From the NCBI GenBank assembly GCA_964455095.1, contig CAYVUV010000287.1, positions 1 through 54,293 on the forward strand: a DNA stretch of 54,293 nucleotides. Direction: 5' to 3'. Below the pieces are notes generated by a model that made no database searches, had not been told where the DNA came from, and saw only the letters and a list, made by a program, of their open reading frames with translations. The translations under genes were made by a program, and so were the position numbers. This stretch comes from CAYVUV01 sp964455095. Lineage in GTDB: Bacteria; Desulfobacterota; Binatia; HRBIN30; CADEER01. Positions 1-11,000 of this stretch are shown one piece after another. The first letter of the stretch is position 1, and each line of letters starts with the position of its first letter.

Positions 1-62
1 ATGCCCTGCAGAACGGGCGCGGGGATCGGCAGGGAGTGGAAGTCCACGGGCGGCGAGGTCAC
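1..62 (-). CDS. Possible N-terminus of a DEAD-box RNA helicase, partial at left edge
   Basis: Reading leftwards from a GTG at 62-60 there are 20 open codons that run off the window. The peptide contains VDFHSLPIPAPVLQG. This resembles the stretch just before the Q motif in DEAD-box helicases, where an aromatic residue is followed by a short Leu/Pro-rich helix. No Shine-Dalgarno sequence is evident before the GTG, and no helicase motif itself lies inside the window, so the call rests on resemblance of a short peptide only. The 121 bases between this start and the dsbD stop contain nothing else I can support. Confidence 0.35.
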   Translation of the reverse strand, partial: MTSPPVDFHSLPIPAPVLQG

Positions 63-183
63 GACGGCCGCGGCCGGCGCACGGGCAGCGCGGTCGCACG
101 GACGGCTCTGATGGCTTGTGCAGGCATACGGATCGATGTCCGCGAACCGTACCAGAAACGCTTAGCGGAGCCTAGCTCTGGGT

Positions 184-1947
184 CTAGTCCACCTGGCGCA
201 TGGCTTCGAGCAGCTCGTCGGGGCCGACGTAGCCGACCAGCCGCTGGCGCTCGTCACCGGTGGCGGAGAAGAGGATGACCGTGGGGACGCCGCGGACTTC
301 GTAGCGGGCGACGACCTGGGTCGTGACGTCATTCTCTTCGGTGATATCGACCTTGACCATGCGGAAGCGTTCGGCTTCGCGCAGGATGTCGGCGTCGATG
401 TAGGTGGTGTGGTCCATCTCGCGGCAGGGGATGCACCACTCGGCGGCGAAGTCGATCAGCAGCGGCTTGGCCGCCCCGTCGGCGCCGGCGTCGAGCGCCG
501 CGAGGGGCTCCCAGGCGATGGCCTGTTCGGCGCCCTGCGGCTGCCCGATCCAGATGCCGAGCCCGACCATAGCGAGCCCGACCGCGCGCTTGATGGCGGG
601 GAAATACAGCAGCGACGCGCCCGCGGCTTCGAGGAAGCCGAGATAGAGCCCCGACACCGCCACGGCGGCGGGGAAGAGATAGGTGCGCACCGGCGGCGGC
701 AGAATCGGCGCGACGAAGTACGCCGCCAGACTGAGCAGCACGCAGCCGAACAGGCGCTCGGTCCACAACAGCCACTCGCCTGAGCGCGGCAGCTGTTTCA
801 TCGATCCCGCTGCCGCGGCCAGGACTACGTACGGCGCCCCCATGCCGAGGGCGAGGGCGAAGAACAGCGAGAAGCCGAGGACGGGATCCTGCCGGCTGCC
901 GACGAACACCAGCAGGCCGACGACGATCGGGCCGACACACGGCGCGGCGACGATGCCCATCGTCAGGCCCATGAACAACGCCCCGGCCGCGCCGCGCCCG
1001 GATCCGCCGGCCCAGCGCATGAGCGCGGACGGCGGCTGAAACTGGTAGACCCCGAAGCTGCTGAGGGCGAGCAGCACCATCACGCCGGAGATGAACAGCA
1101 CCACCGCCGGCTTCTGCAGCGCCTGGCCGAACAGACCGCCCGACAGCGCCGCCGCTACGCCGAGGGCCGAGAACGAGACGGCGATGCCGAGGACGTAGAC
1201 GATCGCGAGCAGCGACACCTCGCGGCGGCCGCGCGCCTGGCCGCCGAAGTACGCGATGGTGACCGAGATCAACGGGTACACGCACGGCGTCAGGTTCAAG
1301 CCCAACCCGAGCAGCGCCACGGCCAACAACGTGAACACCAGCCCGCGCTCGCCCAGCCAGCGCGCGAAACGATCCGCCCCGCCGCCCGTAGCCATGCCGC
1401 CCGCGGCGCCCGCCGGCGCTGTCTTGTCGCCGCCATCGTCCACCCCGGCGGCGGCGTTGGTCACCGGCACGTCGAGCTCGGCGCGCGCCGTGGCCGGCGG
1501 CAGGCAGGTGGTGTCGTTGCACGCCTGGTAGCGCAGCGTGGCCTCGACCTTGATGTGGTCGCCGGCGTAGTCGGCCGGTACGCGCAGGGCCGTCGCCAAG
1601 CCCAGCTTGCCCTCGTAGACGAGCAGGATCTCGTCGCCGGCGAATTCGAACGTGCGCTTGTCCGGCGGCGGATACTCGATCGGCTCGTGTGTGACACCGG
1701 CCGGCAGCATGAGCGTCAGCTCGGTCGGGATGAGGAACTTTTGATTCGGCTTGTGGCCGTTGATGTGCCAGCCCTCGGCGATGTGCGCAAAGGCATCCAG
1801 CGCCATCAAGCCGCCGCGCGGCGCGCCGTCACGGCTGGCCTCGAGCTCCAGCGTGACCTTCGACGCCGCCTGGGCGACGGCGGGCGCCGGGAGCAGGAGT
1901 GGGACGAGCAACAGCAGGAGATAGTAACGCGCGAAAGCCAGACGCAT
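184..1947 (-). CDS. dsbD: Thiol:disulfide interchange protein DsbD
   Basis: A 587-residue inner-membrane protein that passes electrons from cytoplasmic thioredoxin to periplasmic thiol oxidoreductases. A signal peptide (about 1-26, ending VAQA) precedes an N-terminal immunoglobulin-like domain with the redox pair C143/C148 (QACNDTTCLPP). A multi-span domain (about 200-470) carries the two expected membrane cysteines, C222 (LNLTPCVYP) and C337 (VAAPCVGP). The C-terminal thioredoxin fold has the CxxC motif WCIPC (C505/C508) and the cis-proline loop GVPT. All six functional cysteines are present and the length fits the family (about 565-600). I chose the ATG at 1947 because the open frame upstream is basic and not signal-like, whereas this start gives a clean signal peptide. 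It is divergent from the next gene, with 73 bases between the starts. Confidence 0.95.
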   Translation of the reverse strand: MRLAFARYYLLLLLVPLLLPAPAVAQAASKVTLELEASRDGAPRGGLMALDAFAHIAEGWHINGHKPNQKFLIPTELTLMLPAGVTHEPIEYPPPDKRTFEFAGDEILLVYEGKLGLATALRVPADYAGDHIKVEATLRYQACNDTTCLPPATARAELDVPVTNAAAGVDDGGDKTAPAGAAGGMATGGGADRFARWLGERGLVFTLLAVALLGLGLNLTPCVYPLISVTIAYFGGQARGRREVSLLAIVYVLGIAVSFSALGVAAALSGGLFGQALQKPAVVLFISGVMVLLALSSFGVYQFQPPSALMRWAGGSGRGAAGALFMGLTMGIVAAPCVGPIVVGLLVFVGSRQDPVLGFSLFFALALGMGAPYVVLAAAAGSMKQLPRSGEWLLWTERLFGCVLLSLAAYFVAPILPPPVRTYLFPAAVAVSGLYLGFLEAAGASLLYFPAIKRAVGLAMVGLGIWIGQPQGAEQAIAWEPLAALDAGADGAAKPLLIDFAAEWCIPCREMDHTTYIDADILREAERFRMVKVDITEENDVTTQVVARYEVRGVPTVILFSATGDERQRLVGYVGPDELLEAMRQVD

Positions 1948-2877
1948 GGTGATCGGTGATGGTCGCACAGGGTCTGAGCGCTTGCAAATCTCGCCCGGCG
2001 CATATAACCGCGCCGCAGCGATGCTCACTACGGCACGGCAGATGTGGCGGCGGCGCGGCCTGCGCAGCGGGCTGTGCGCCCTGGTTCTGGCGCTGCCGTG
2101 GCCGGCCGCGGCGGCCTCGCTGCTGCCGCTGCGCACCGAGGCTGCGGCGACGCTGCCGTCAGGGACCGTCGAGGTCGTGCTCGGGGCGAGCTACTTCAAG
2201 GACGAGCGCTTTCCGCTCTTCACCGGCGCGGGCGCGATTCGCGACCAGGACCGCTGGACGGTCCCCGAGATCGGCTTGCGCGTCGCGGCCGGGACCTGGG
2301 CCGAGGTCCAGGCGACTTTCGAGTTCATCAATCTCGACGAGCACACCACCGCCGGCGCCCACAACCAGGAGTACAGCAACGGCGACGCGCGCCTGTTCAC
2401 CAAGGTGCGCGTCTTGAGCGAGCGCGCGCGCCGGCCGGGCATCGGCCTGCGCTTCGGCGCCAAGCTGCCCAACGCGAACAAGGACAAGCGGCTCGGCACC
2501 GACGAGACCGATTTCGCCATAGAAGTGCTGGGCTCGAAGGACTTCGGCCCGCTGGCGACGCATGTCAATCTGGGCATCCTGCTGGCCGGCAATCCCGGCC
2601 CGATGCTGGGGGCGCCGACGCGCGACAGCGATGGGCAGGACGATCTCTTCACCTATGCCGTCGGGCTGGCGTCGCGGCCGTTCGGTGGGTTGCCTGGTTC
2701 GTTCGCGTTGCGCCTCGTCGGCGAGGTTACGGGGTTGGCGGGATCGCGGTTCGACAACGAACGCAGCGCGGCACGCGTGGGCTTGCAGCTGCAGCGCGGT
2801 GGGCTGACACTCTACACGGGTGCGAGCGCCGGTCTGGTCACCGGCAGCGAGAACATCGGCGCCAGCTTCGGCGCGAT

Positions 2878-4128
<1,251 letters not shown>

Positions 4129-4186
4129 CGAGGTTTTAGCTATAGCGCGGGTCCAGCGGGATGGAAACGGGAGAGGGGGGGCCTTG

Positions 4187-4369
4187 GACCCCGAAGGGGT
4201 CACATTCACCAGCCCAGGGCAACGCCCTGGGTTTCAGGCGAACCGAACATCCAAAAGCCCTGAAAGAGCGCAACTCGCCGCGTGTCTCGCCCTTTCAGGG
4301 CTATGAGTTGGAACGACCAGGTACCCAGGGCGTGGCCCTGGGCGAATGGATTTGACCCCTTCAGGGTCA
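4187..4369. repeat. Nested inverted-repeat element
   Basis: Five palindromic blocks sit symmetrically in about 180 bases of gene-free sequence. The outer blocks are GACCCCGAAGGGGTC (4187-4201) and TGACCCCTTCAGGGTCA (4353-4369). The next pair are the 19-mers CCCAGGGCAACGCCCTGGG (4213-4231) and CCCAGGGCGTGGCCCTGGG (4324-4342). In the centre AGCCCTGAAAG (4256-4266) pairs with CTTTCAGGGCT (4292-4302). The whole unit could fold as one long stem or as separate hairpins. It lies between the starts/ends of ribBA and the CoxE-like gene. It resembles REP/BIME-type mobile palindromes; no transposase is nearby. Confidence 0.85.
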
Positions 4370-4382
4370 CAGAAACCCGCGC

Positions 4383-5504
4383 TCACAAACTCATTTTCAC
4401 CAGCTGGGCCAGCGCGGCGTCCAGGGTGCGCGGGTCGTGCGCGGCGAGGACGGTGCTGGCGTAGCGGGCGTAGGTCGCCATGACGCTGTCCCCGGTGTTC
4501 CAGCGCGCCGGCGGTTCGGGATTGAGCCAGACCACGGCGCGCACGGCGCGCTGCAGGCGCGCCAATAGATCCGCGCGCGGCGGGCGGCGGTTGTTGCGCG
4601 CGTCGCCGAGGACCAGCAGGACGGTGTTGCGCCCCAGGCCGGCTTCGAAGCGCGTGCCGAACAGGCGCAAGACGTTGCCGAAGTCGGACCGCGCGGCGAG
4701 GTCGAGCGGCGCGTGCGGCACGACATGGCCGCCTTCGACCGAGATCTCGACCGGCGCATCGACGTAGCCGAGCAAGGTGACGCGGCGGAAGAAGGGCCGC
4801 GCCGGCACCAGCAGCGCGAGCAGGAACTGCGCCGCCGTGGCGGTCGAAAACGAGAGATCGACCAGTGCGACCAGGTCGCTCTTGCCCGGTCGCGGCCGGC
4901 GCAGCAACAGCTCCATCGGCACGCCGCCGCGCGACAGGGCGCGGCGAATGGTGCGCCGCATGTCGAGCCGGCCGCGCCGCGCCTGCCGCATGCGGCGGGC
5001 GCAGCGGCGGCGGAACTGCCGCGCCAGGGCCTCGACCAGGGCGCGCAGCGCCTCGGTGTCGCGCGGCCCCATGTCGCGAAACGGCCGCACCGACAAGGCG
5101 CGCTGCTGCGCCAGCTGTTCCGCCGCGCGCGGCTCCGGCGCCGCGCCGCGTGGGCGCTGCACCTGGCGCTCGCGCTGCTGCTCGCCGCGCTGTCCCTCGC
5201 GCTCCGCGGCGCGCCGCACGCCCACCCCGGCGCCGCCGCCACCTTCGCCCGCTGCTTCCGCCTGACGCCGCTCACCTGGCGTGCGGGCGCGCCTGGGGGC
5301 GGCGAAGTAGCGGTCGAAGACCTGATCGAAGAGCATCCGCTCGGCGTGGTCTTTGACCAGCGTCGCCGCCAGGCACTCGCGCAGCACCGGGCGCTCGATT
5401 CCCGCCTGCGCCACGGCGCGCGCCGCGTCGAGGCTCTCGCTGACGCTGGGCGTCAGGCCGGCCTGGCGCAGCGCGTCGATGAAGCCGAGCAGCCGCTCCT
5501 GCAT
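4383..5504 (-). CDS. CoxE-like von Willebrand factor A domain protein
   Basis: 373 residues. The N-terminal helical part (1-70) is followed by an Arg/Glu/Gln-rich low-complexity stretch (about 71-135). The C-terminal half is a VWA fold. The metal-ion-dependent adhesion site is visible as DLSFS (DxSxS form), with a later Asp in LGDARNNR. CoxE-type proteins work with MoxR ATPases as chaperone-like machines that insert metals or assemble enzyme complexes, for example in CO dehydrogenase maturation. The gene follows the MoxR gene by 18 bases on the same strand, so they are probably one operon. No molybdenum or CO dehydrogenase genes are in the window, so the client is unknown. Confidence 0.85.
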   Translation of the reverse strand: MQERLLGFIDALRQAGLTPSVSESLDAARAVAQAGIERPVLRECLAATLVKDHAERMLFDQVFDRYFAAPRRARTPGERRQAEAAGEGGGGAGVGVRRAAEREGQRGEQQRERQVQRPRGAAPEPRAAEQLAQQRALSVRPFRDMGPRDTEALRALVEALARQFRRRCARRMRQARRGRLDMRRTIRRALSRGGVPMELLLRRPRPGKSDLVALVDLSFSTATAAQFLLALLVPARPFFRRVTLLGYVDAPVEISVEGGHVVPHAPLDLAARSDFGNVLRLFGTRFEAGLGRNTVLLVLGDARNNRRPPRADLLARLQRAVRAVVWLNPEPPARWNTGDSVMATYARYASTVLAAHDPRTLDAALAQLVKMSL

Positions 5505-5523
5505 TCGCCGCTGCGCCCGCGAC

Positions 5524-6417
5524 TCAGGCGCCCTTGTTCGCCGCCGCCAACAGCGCCGAGGTCTTGCCCTCGGCCTTGCGCAGGTCTTCCTCGTGCTTGA
5601 GCACCAGGTTGAGCGTCTGGCGCACCGCCGCCGGGGTCAGCTCGGCGATCCCGAGCGCGCGCAGCGCCCGCGCCCAGTCGAGCGTCTCGGCGATGCTCGG
5701 CGCCTTGCGCAGGTCGAGCTGGCGCAGCCCGTGCACGAAGCGCGCGACCTGGGCCTGCAGCCGCGGCGCCAGCTCGGGCACCTTCAGCGCGACGATCTCG
5801 CGCTCCTTGTCGACGCCGGGGAAGTCGAGCCACAGGTAGACGCAACGCCGCTTGAGCGCTTCCGACAGCTCGCGGGCGCGGTTCGAGGTCAGCACCACTA
5901 CCGGCCGCTGCGCGGCGCGCACGGTGCCGAGCTCGGGAATGCTGACCTGGAAATCCGACAGCAGCTCGAGCAGGAACGCTTCGAATTCCTCGTCGGCCTT
6001 GTCGATCTCGTCGATCAGCAACACGGCGCGGCGCGGTGTGGAGATGGCGCGCAGCAAGGGGCGCTCGAGCAAATACTCGCGCGAGAAGACGTGCTGCGTC
6101 ACCTCGTCCCAGCTCAGCTGCTGATCGCGGTCGGCCTGAATGCGCAGCAACTGTTTCTGGTAGTTCCACTCGTACAGGGCCTTGGCCTCGTCGAGGCCCT
6201 CGTAGCACTGCAGGCGGATGAGCTCGGTGTGCAGGGTCTCGGCCAGCACTTTGCCGATCTCGGTCTTGCCGGCGCCGGCCGGGCCTTCGATCAGCAGCGG
6301 CTTCTCCAGCACCAGGGCCAGGAACAGCACGGTTTCCACCGCCTCGGTGGTGATGTAGCGCGCGCGCTGCAGGCCGTCGCGCACGAGGTCGCGCGTGATC
6401 TCCACGGCGGCGATCAT
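5524..6417 (-). CDS. MoxR-family AAA+ ATPase
   Basis: 297 residues. The AAA+ core shows Walker A GPAGAGKT (45-52), Walker B in VLLIDEIDKAD, and sensor 1 in VVLTSNRARELS, followed by a helical lid domain. MoxR ATPases couple ATP hydrolysis to activation or metal loading of partner proteins and are usually encoded beside a VWA-domain partner, as here. The start at 6417 is the first ATG of a well-formed N-terminus (MIAAVEITRD). The promoter must lie in the 92 bases before the divergent channel gene at 6510. Confidence 0.92.
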   Translation of the reverse strand: MIAAVEITRDLVRDGLQRARYITTEAVETVLFLALVLEKPLLIEGPAGAGKTEIGKVLAETLHTELIRLQCYEGLDEAKALYEWNYQKQLLRIQADRDQQLSWDEVTQHVFSREYLLERPLLRAISTPRRAVLLIDEIDKADEEFEAFLLELLSDFQVSIPELGTVRAAQRPVVVLTSNRARELSEALKRRCVYLWLDFPGVDKEREIVALKVPELAPRLQAQVARFVHGLRQLDLRKAPSIAETLDWARALRALGIAELTPAAVRQTLNLVLKHEEDLRKAEGKTSALLAAANKGA

Positions 6418-6509
6418 GACCGCGGCGGCCAGGGAGTCAAGGCGCCGCGCCGGCCCGGGGTGGCCTGCGCCAGCGATTGGCGGTATACGCGCCCGGTCGG
6501 TCCTCAGCT

Positions 6510-8015
6510 ATGAGCCTTGCAGATTGGGTGTCCTTCGCGCGGGCGTATCCCGCGGCCACGGAAATGCTGCTCGGCGTCGCCGTGCTGCTCACCGTCGCGC
6601 TGCGGTCCGCGCTGCACCGCACCCGCATCGGCCGCCGCCTCGATTCGTCGTTGGCCCTGCTCGCCCTCGGCCTCGCCGCCGGCGTGCTGTCGACCTACGG
6701 CGGCGCCGGCGCGGCCGGCAGCGTGTTCCTCTACACCCACGCCTTCTTCGTCGCCGCCGTCGCGATCGGCGCCATCCGCTCGGTGCTGATCCTCTACGTC
6801 GACTTCTATCTGCGCGAACGCCAGGGCGCCGCGGTGTCGTCGATCGTGCGCGACGTCGCCAGCGTGCTGACCTACTTCATCATCATCCTCGCCGTGTTGC
6901 GCGTGACGTTGGACATCAACCTCGCCTCACTGGTGGCCACCTCGGCGGTGCTGACGGCGATCGTCGGCCTGGCGCTACAGGACGTCCTCGGCAGCGTCGT
7001 CAGCGGCCTGGTGCTCGAGCTCGAGGATCCGTTCGGTCCCGCCGACTGGGTGCGCGTCGGCAACTACGAAGGGCAGATCATCGAGACCGGTTGGCGCACG
7101 ACGCGCATTCGCACCCGCGTCAACGAGGTGATCACGTTGCCCAACACGTACCTGGCGCGCGAGCCGGTGGTGAACTACTCGCGCCCCGACCCGCGTTACG
7201 GCGACACGCTGCATCTGCTGGCCGGGTACGAAGTGGCGCCGGCAGACGTCAAGCGCGCCCTCCTCGCCGTGCTCGACGCCGACCCGGCGGTGTTGCAGCA
7301 GCCCGAGGCCGAGGTGCGTACGGTCCAATACGGCGAGCGCGGCATGGAGTACGCGGTGCGCTACTGGATCACCGATTTCACCAACCTGGAGCGCATCCGC
7401 GACCGGCTGATGACCAACTTCTGGTACGCGCTGCGCCGCGCCGGCGTGCGCATTCCGTTGCCGGCGCGCGATCTCGTCGTGCACGCCGCGTCGCCCGCGG
7501 TCGGGTTCGATCGCGGCGAGGTCGCCCCGGTGCTGGCGCGCGTGCCGCTGCTGGCGCCGCTGGGCCCGGCCGAGATCGAGACGCTGGCGGCGCAGGCGCA
7601 GCGCCAGCCGTTCGGGCACGGCGAGGAAATCGTGCGCGAGGGCGCGCCGGGCGATTCGTTCTACGTCATCGAGCGCGGCCGCGTCGCCGTCGTCATCGGC
7701 GCGGGCAACGGAGCCGGCCGCACCATCGCCGAGCTCGGCCTGGGCGAGTGCTTCGGCGAGATGTCGCTGCTCGCCGGCGAAGCGCGTTCGGCCACCGTCG
7801 TCGCGCAGGGCGAAGTGATCGTGCTGGAAGTCGGCCGCGCCGCATTTCACGACATCGTCGCCGCCAACCCCGCCGTCATCGAGCCGATCAGCCAGCTCGC
7901 CGCCCGCCGCCTCGCCGCGCAACGCGCCGAACGAGACGACGCGGACGCGGCTGTCGCCCCCGATCAAACCGCGCAGCGCCTGTTGCAGCGCATCCGCGCG
8001 TTCTTCGGCGTGTGA
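6510..8015 (+). CDS. MscS-family channel with C-terminal cyclic-nucleotide-binding domain
   Basis: 501 residues in the inner membrane. About four membrane spans occupy residues 15-165. The last corresponds to the Gly/Ala-rich pore helix (LVATSAVLTAIVGLALQDVLG), followed by the MscS beta domain (VLELEDPFGPADWVRVGNYEGQI..., LPNTYLAREPVVNYS). From about 345 to 475 there is a CNB/CRP-like domain with the phosphate-binding-cassette features FGEMSLLAGEARSATVVA and an N-terminal GDSFYVIERGRVAVV. This is the bCNG architecture, in which gating is thought to respond to cyclic nucleotides rather than to membrane tension. I start at ATG 6510; a longer frame from 6477 has no support. The stop is 8 bases before the stop of the convergent large gene. 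Confidence 0.9.
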   Translation: MSLADWVSFARAYPAATEMLLGVAVLLTVALRSALHRTRIGRRLDSSLALLALGLAAGVLSTYGGAGAAGSVFLYTHAFFVAAVAIGAIRSVLILYVDFYLRERQGAAVSSIVRDVASVLTYFIIILAVLRVTLDINLASLVATSAVLTAIVGLALQDVLGSVVSGLVLELEDPFGPADWVRVGNYEGQIIETGWRTTRIRTRVNEVITLPNTYLAREPVVNYSRPDPRYGDTLHLLAGYEVAPADVKRALLAVLDADPAVLQQPEAEVRTVQYGERGMEYAVRYWITDFTNLERIRDRLMTNFWYALRRAGVRIPLPARDLVVHAASPAVGFDRGEVAPVLARVPLLAPLGPAEIETLAAQAQRQPFGHGEEIVREGAPGDSFYVIERGRVAVVIGAGNGAGRTIAELGLGECFGEMSLLAGEARSATVVAQGEVIVLEVGRAAFHDIVAANPAVIEPISQLAARRLAAQRAERDDADAAVAPDQTAQRLLQRIRAFFGV

Positions 8016-8023
8016 GCAGCGGC

Positions 8024-11000
8024 TCAGTTGCGCGGCGCCCCGCTGCTGCGTTCCTGCCCGATGCTTCCGAGCAGGCGCAGCAGAATGGGCAGCGCGCCGG
8101 TTACGGCGCCGGCCATCGCGAGTGTCGAATCGAACAGCCCGCGCTGCGCGATGTAGAGGAAACTGACCCCCACCATCAACACGCCCAACAGCGCCGGCCG
8201 CAGCCGCGCCCACCCGCTCCAACCGCCTTCGGACTCCCATTCCGCTACCGTTTCGGGGCTCTCGGCACGGCGGACCAGTTGCCGGAGCTGCTTCGAGGGA
8301 AGGCTCAAGGCCGGATTGCGGACGATGAGGCCGCGGCGCATGAGGCCGTGGACGACGTCGTCATTCTTCGGGTTGGCGAAGCCCTCGTTGGCGAGTTGGA
8401 TGAGCACCAACTTCTCGGGCTTGGTCAATCCTGCCCAGAGGGTCCGAAACTGGGCGTCGGTGCAACCCGCCGCAGCGTGTGTGGCTCCGTGCTGCTTGAG
8501 CCGTTCCTTCAGCTCCGAGCCGAGCAACATCGTTGCGCCGGCTTCGTCCATTGCGGTGTGGGGAACACAGACACCGTCGAATGTTGCCAGCACTTCCCCC
8601 CAACGCGTGACCGCGCTGGCCGCGACCGCGGCCGATCCACTTCCCTCTTTCGGAACGTCCCGCGACAACGTGCGCCAGTATGCGAGGGGATCGGCGTCGC
8701 ACAGCAGAATCACTGCCGTGTCGCGGCGGGATGCCAGTGCCTCGACCAGCTTCAGTTTGGCGGCGTTCCAGTCCGCTTGATCGAGGCGCGAGTCGAAGTG
8801 GTCTAGAATCAGCACGCGCGCGGCCAGGACATCGTGCGCGAACAAGAGCCGTTCGCACGCGATCGGTTCACTCGACTCGCGGAGATCGACGATGTGGGGC
8901 ACGAGGTTGGTGGGGGCCTGACGTGCGGGGTGGATGAAAAGCCAGGTCGTGCCCCCGGCAGGCCCATTCGACGTGCTCTTGTCGAGGCGGTCGGCATCGA
9001 GCAGAAACAGGCGCTTGACGATTGACCAGACCGCGGCAAACAGCGCGGTGGGCCAGACGAACAGTATCAGGAGGGCCGCAAGCCACCACTGCGGCCCGTG
9101 GCAGATCGGCATCTGTGGAACGCGTGCTGTCAGATCCGACAACCCGGGGCCGATCCCGATCGGCACTTTCAACCATGACTCGCTGGCGGCGAGCTTCATG
9201 CGGCGATTCGGTCCGTTCGCCCACCACCATGCGTCGTCGCTCGCTTCGGGGTGAACCATCTGCCCAATGCGCGCGACGGCTGTTTTCAAGGTGGGCGCGC
9301 GGCGCGCCAGGTACTGGGCCAGGTACGGCTCCTGCAGCGGCGCCGGCTCCAATTGGCGGCGCAAGATGCCCGCGACCCACGTAATTGGCCGATGCCATAT
9401 GTCGGCCGTCGCAAGGGATGGATGCGCGGCGGTGTGCGGCACGCAGGTGTCCGGAGACTCGCGACCTGGCTGAAACGCGCATTCAAGCGAGTCGATCGGT
9501 GTGGTGAGTCCTCTGGGCCGCTCCGGATCGTGGAACAACCTCAAGTAGTAACGATCCAGGGGTTCCGCCAGGCGCTGTGTCCAAGGAGTCTGCGTATTGA
9601 GCCGCAAAGCCAGCTCGGCGACGGGGTCGCCGCGACTGATCAATGATCCGAGTGTGTCGCGTTGGCCGAGGCGGACAAAGGCAACCATTGCTTGCGCGAA
9701 GGTGCTGTTGAACAGCACGACGGCCGGCCCGACGGCAATGAGCAGGAGCAGCGCGAACAGCATGGCGACGTAGCTGAATCGAAACCGTCTCTCGTGCCGC
9801 GAGCCGAAGCACCGCAGGGTGGGCTCAAGGCGGACTGCCCCCGTGATGGCGATCAGCATGAGCAGTGCCGTCACGGAGTGCGCCGCTCCGGCCGTGAACG
9901 CTGCGAGCGTGAGGAGGGCAATTGCAGCCGCACCGCAGTAGCGCCAACGCTTGAGTGGCGGATCGACGTGCGCCAGCAATAGGTACAACACGCTCAGCGC
10001 CATCAATGGTGCGCAGACGATGGCGAGGAGATCTGCCGTCGCATGCGCTTGCCTCGGAACGACAAAGAGGAAGATGCCGATGGCGGCGAGGGTGATGGTG
10101 GCCACACAATACGAGCCCGTCTCGCGACCCCTCGGCCACAACCAGTCGCCGCGATAGCCGCGGTGCAGGAGCTGCATGCCGATTCCCGCCGCCAACCAAC
10201 ACAGGAGGTAGGCGCTGAATCCAACCAGCCAGGTGACGCAGATCCATACGTTGGTGCCCCGCAGCATCTCCTTGTTGCGCAGGATGACCAGAGACCACGG
10301 TGTGTCGCGCAGCGGCCGCGTGTAGAGGTGATAGTCCTCGCCATAGTACGGCGCCTCGATGTGCGCCGCGCGCCTGGCGCGCACCGCCGCGCCCAGGCGG
10401 CGGTTGTCGTCGCATTCTTGAAAGAGGCTCTCCTGCAAATTGCGCCCTTCTTCGGAGTGCAGCTGCACGCGCCCCGTGTCGTTGATGACCGCGAATTCGA
10501 GGCCCGGCGGCGTGACGGAGTCGATCAGTGAAAGCAGGCGCGTGGCGACCACGGCCACGTCCGGCTGGGTGGGGTTCGCGCCCGTCTCGATCGGCGCCGC
10601 CAATGCCACAGTGAACTCCCCGGTTACTTTGGATTGCACTATCTGAGGGGCAAACCGCATCACCACCCCATCATCCTCGCGCGGCATGGACCAGAGACGA
10701 TGGTGCTGCGCATCTGTGAAGTAGGCTCGATTGTTCGCGAGTAACGGTTGCGTTGTCTTGATCTTCTTCAACGTGCTCAACGTGCCTTCGGCGCCGAACT
10801 CGGGAGTCCACCGCGCGTTGGCGGCTCCCTCGCCAGAGAACCAGACGAGGTCAGTGAAGTACGGATACCGAACGCGCTGCACGACCTTCTCATCAAGCTC
10901 CACGGGACGTGAACCACTGTTCGCGATCTCAGACCGGAGCATATCCAGCACTGTGTACGCCTGACCGAGCTCTGACCGAAAGTGCTGCTCGATGTCGTCG

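Noticed and set aside
1946..2020. Upstream extension of the outer-membrane-like protein to an ATG at 1946
   Set aside because: It would overlap the dsbD start and add a non-signal-like N-terminus; starts at 2021 or 2042 give a signal peptide.
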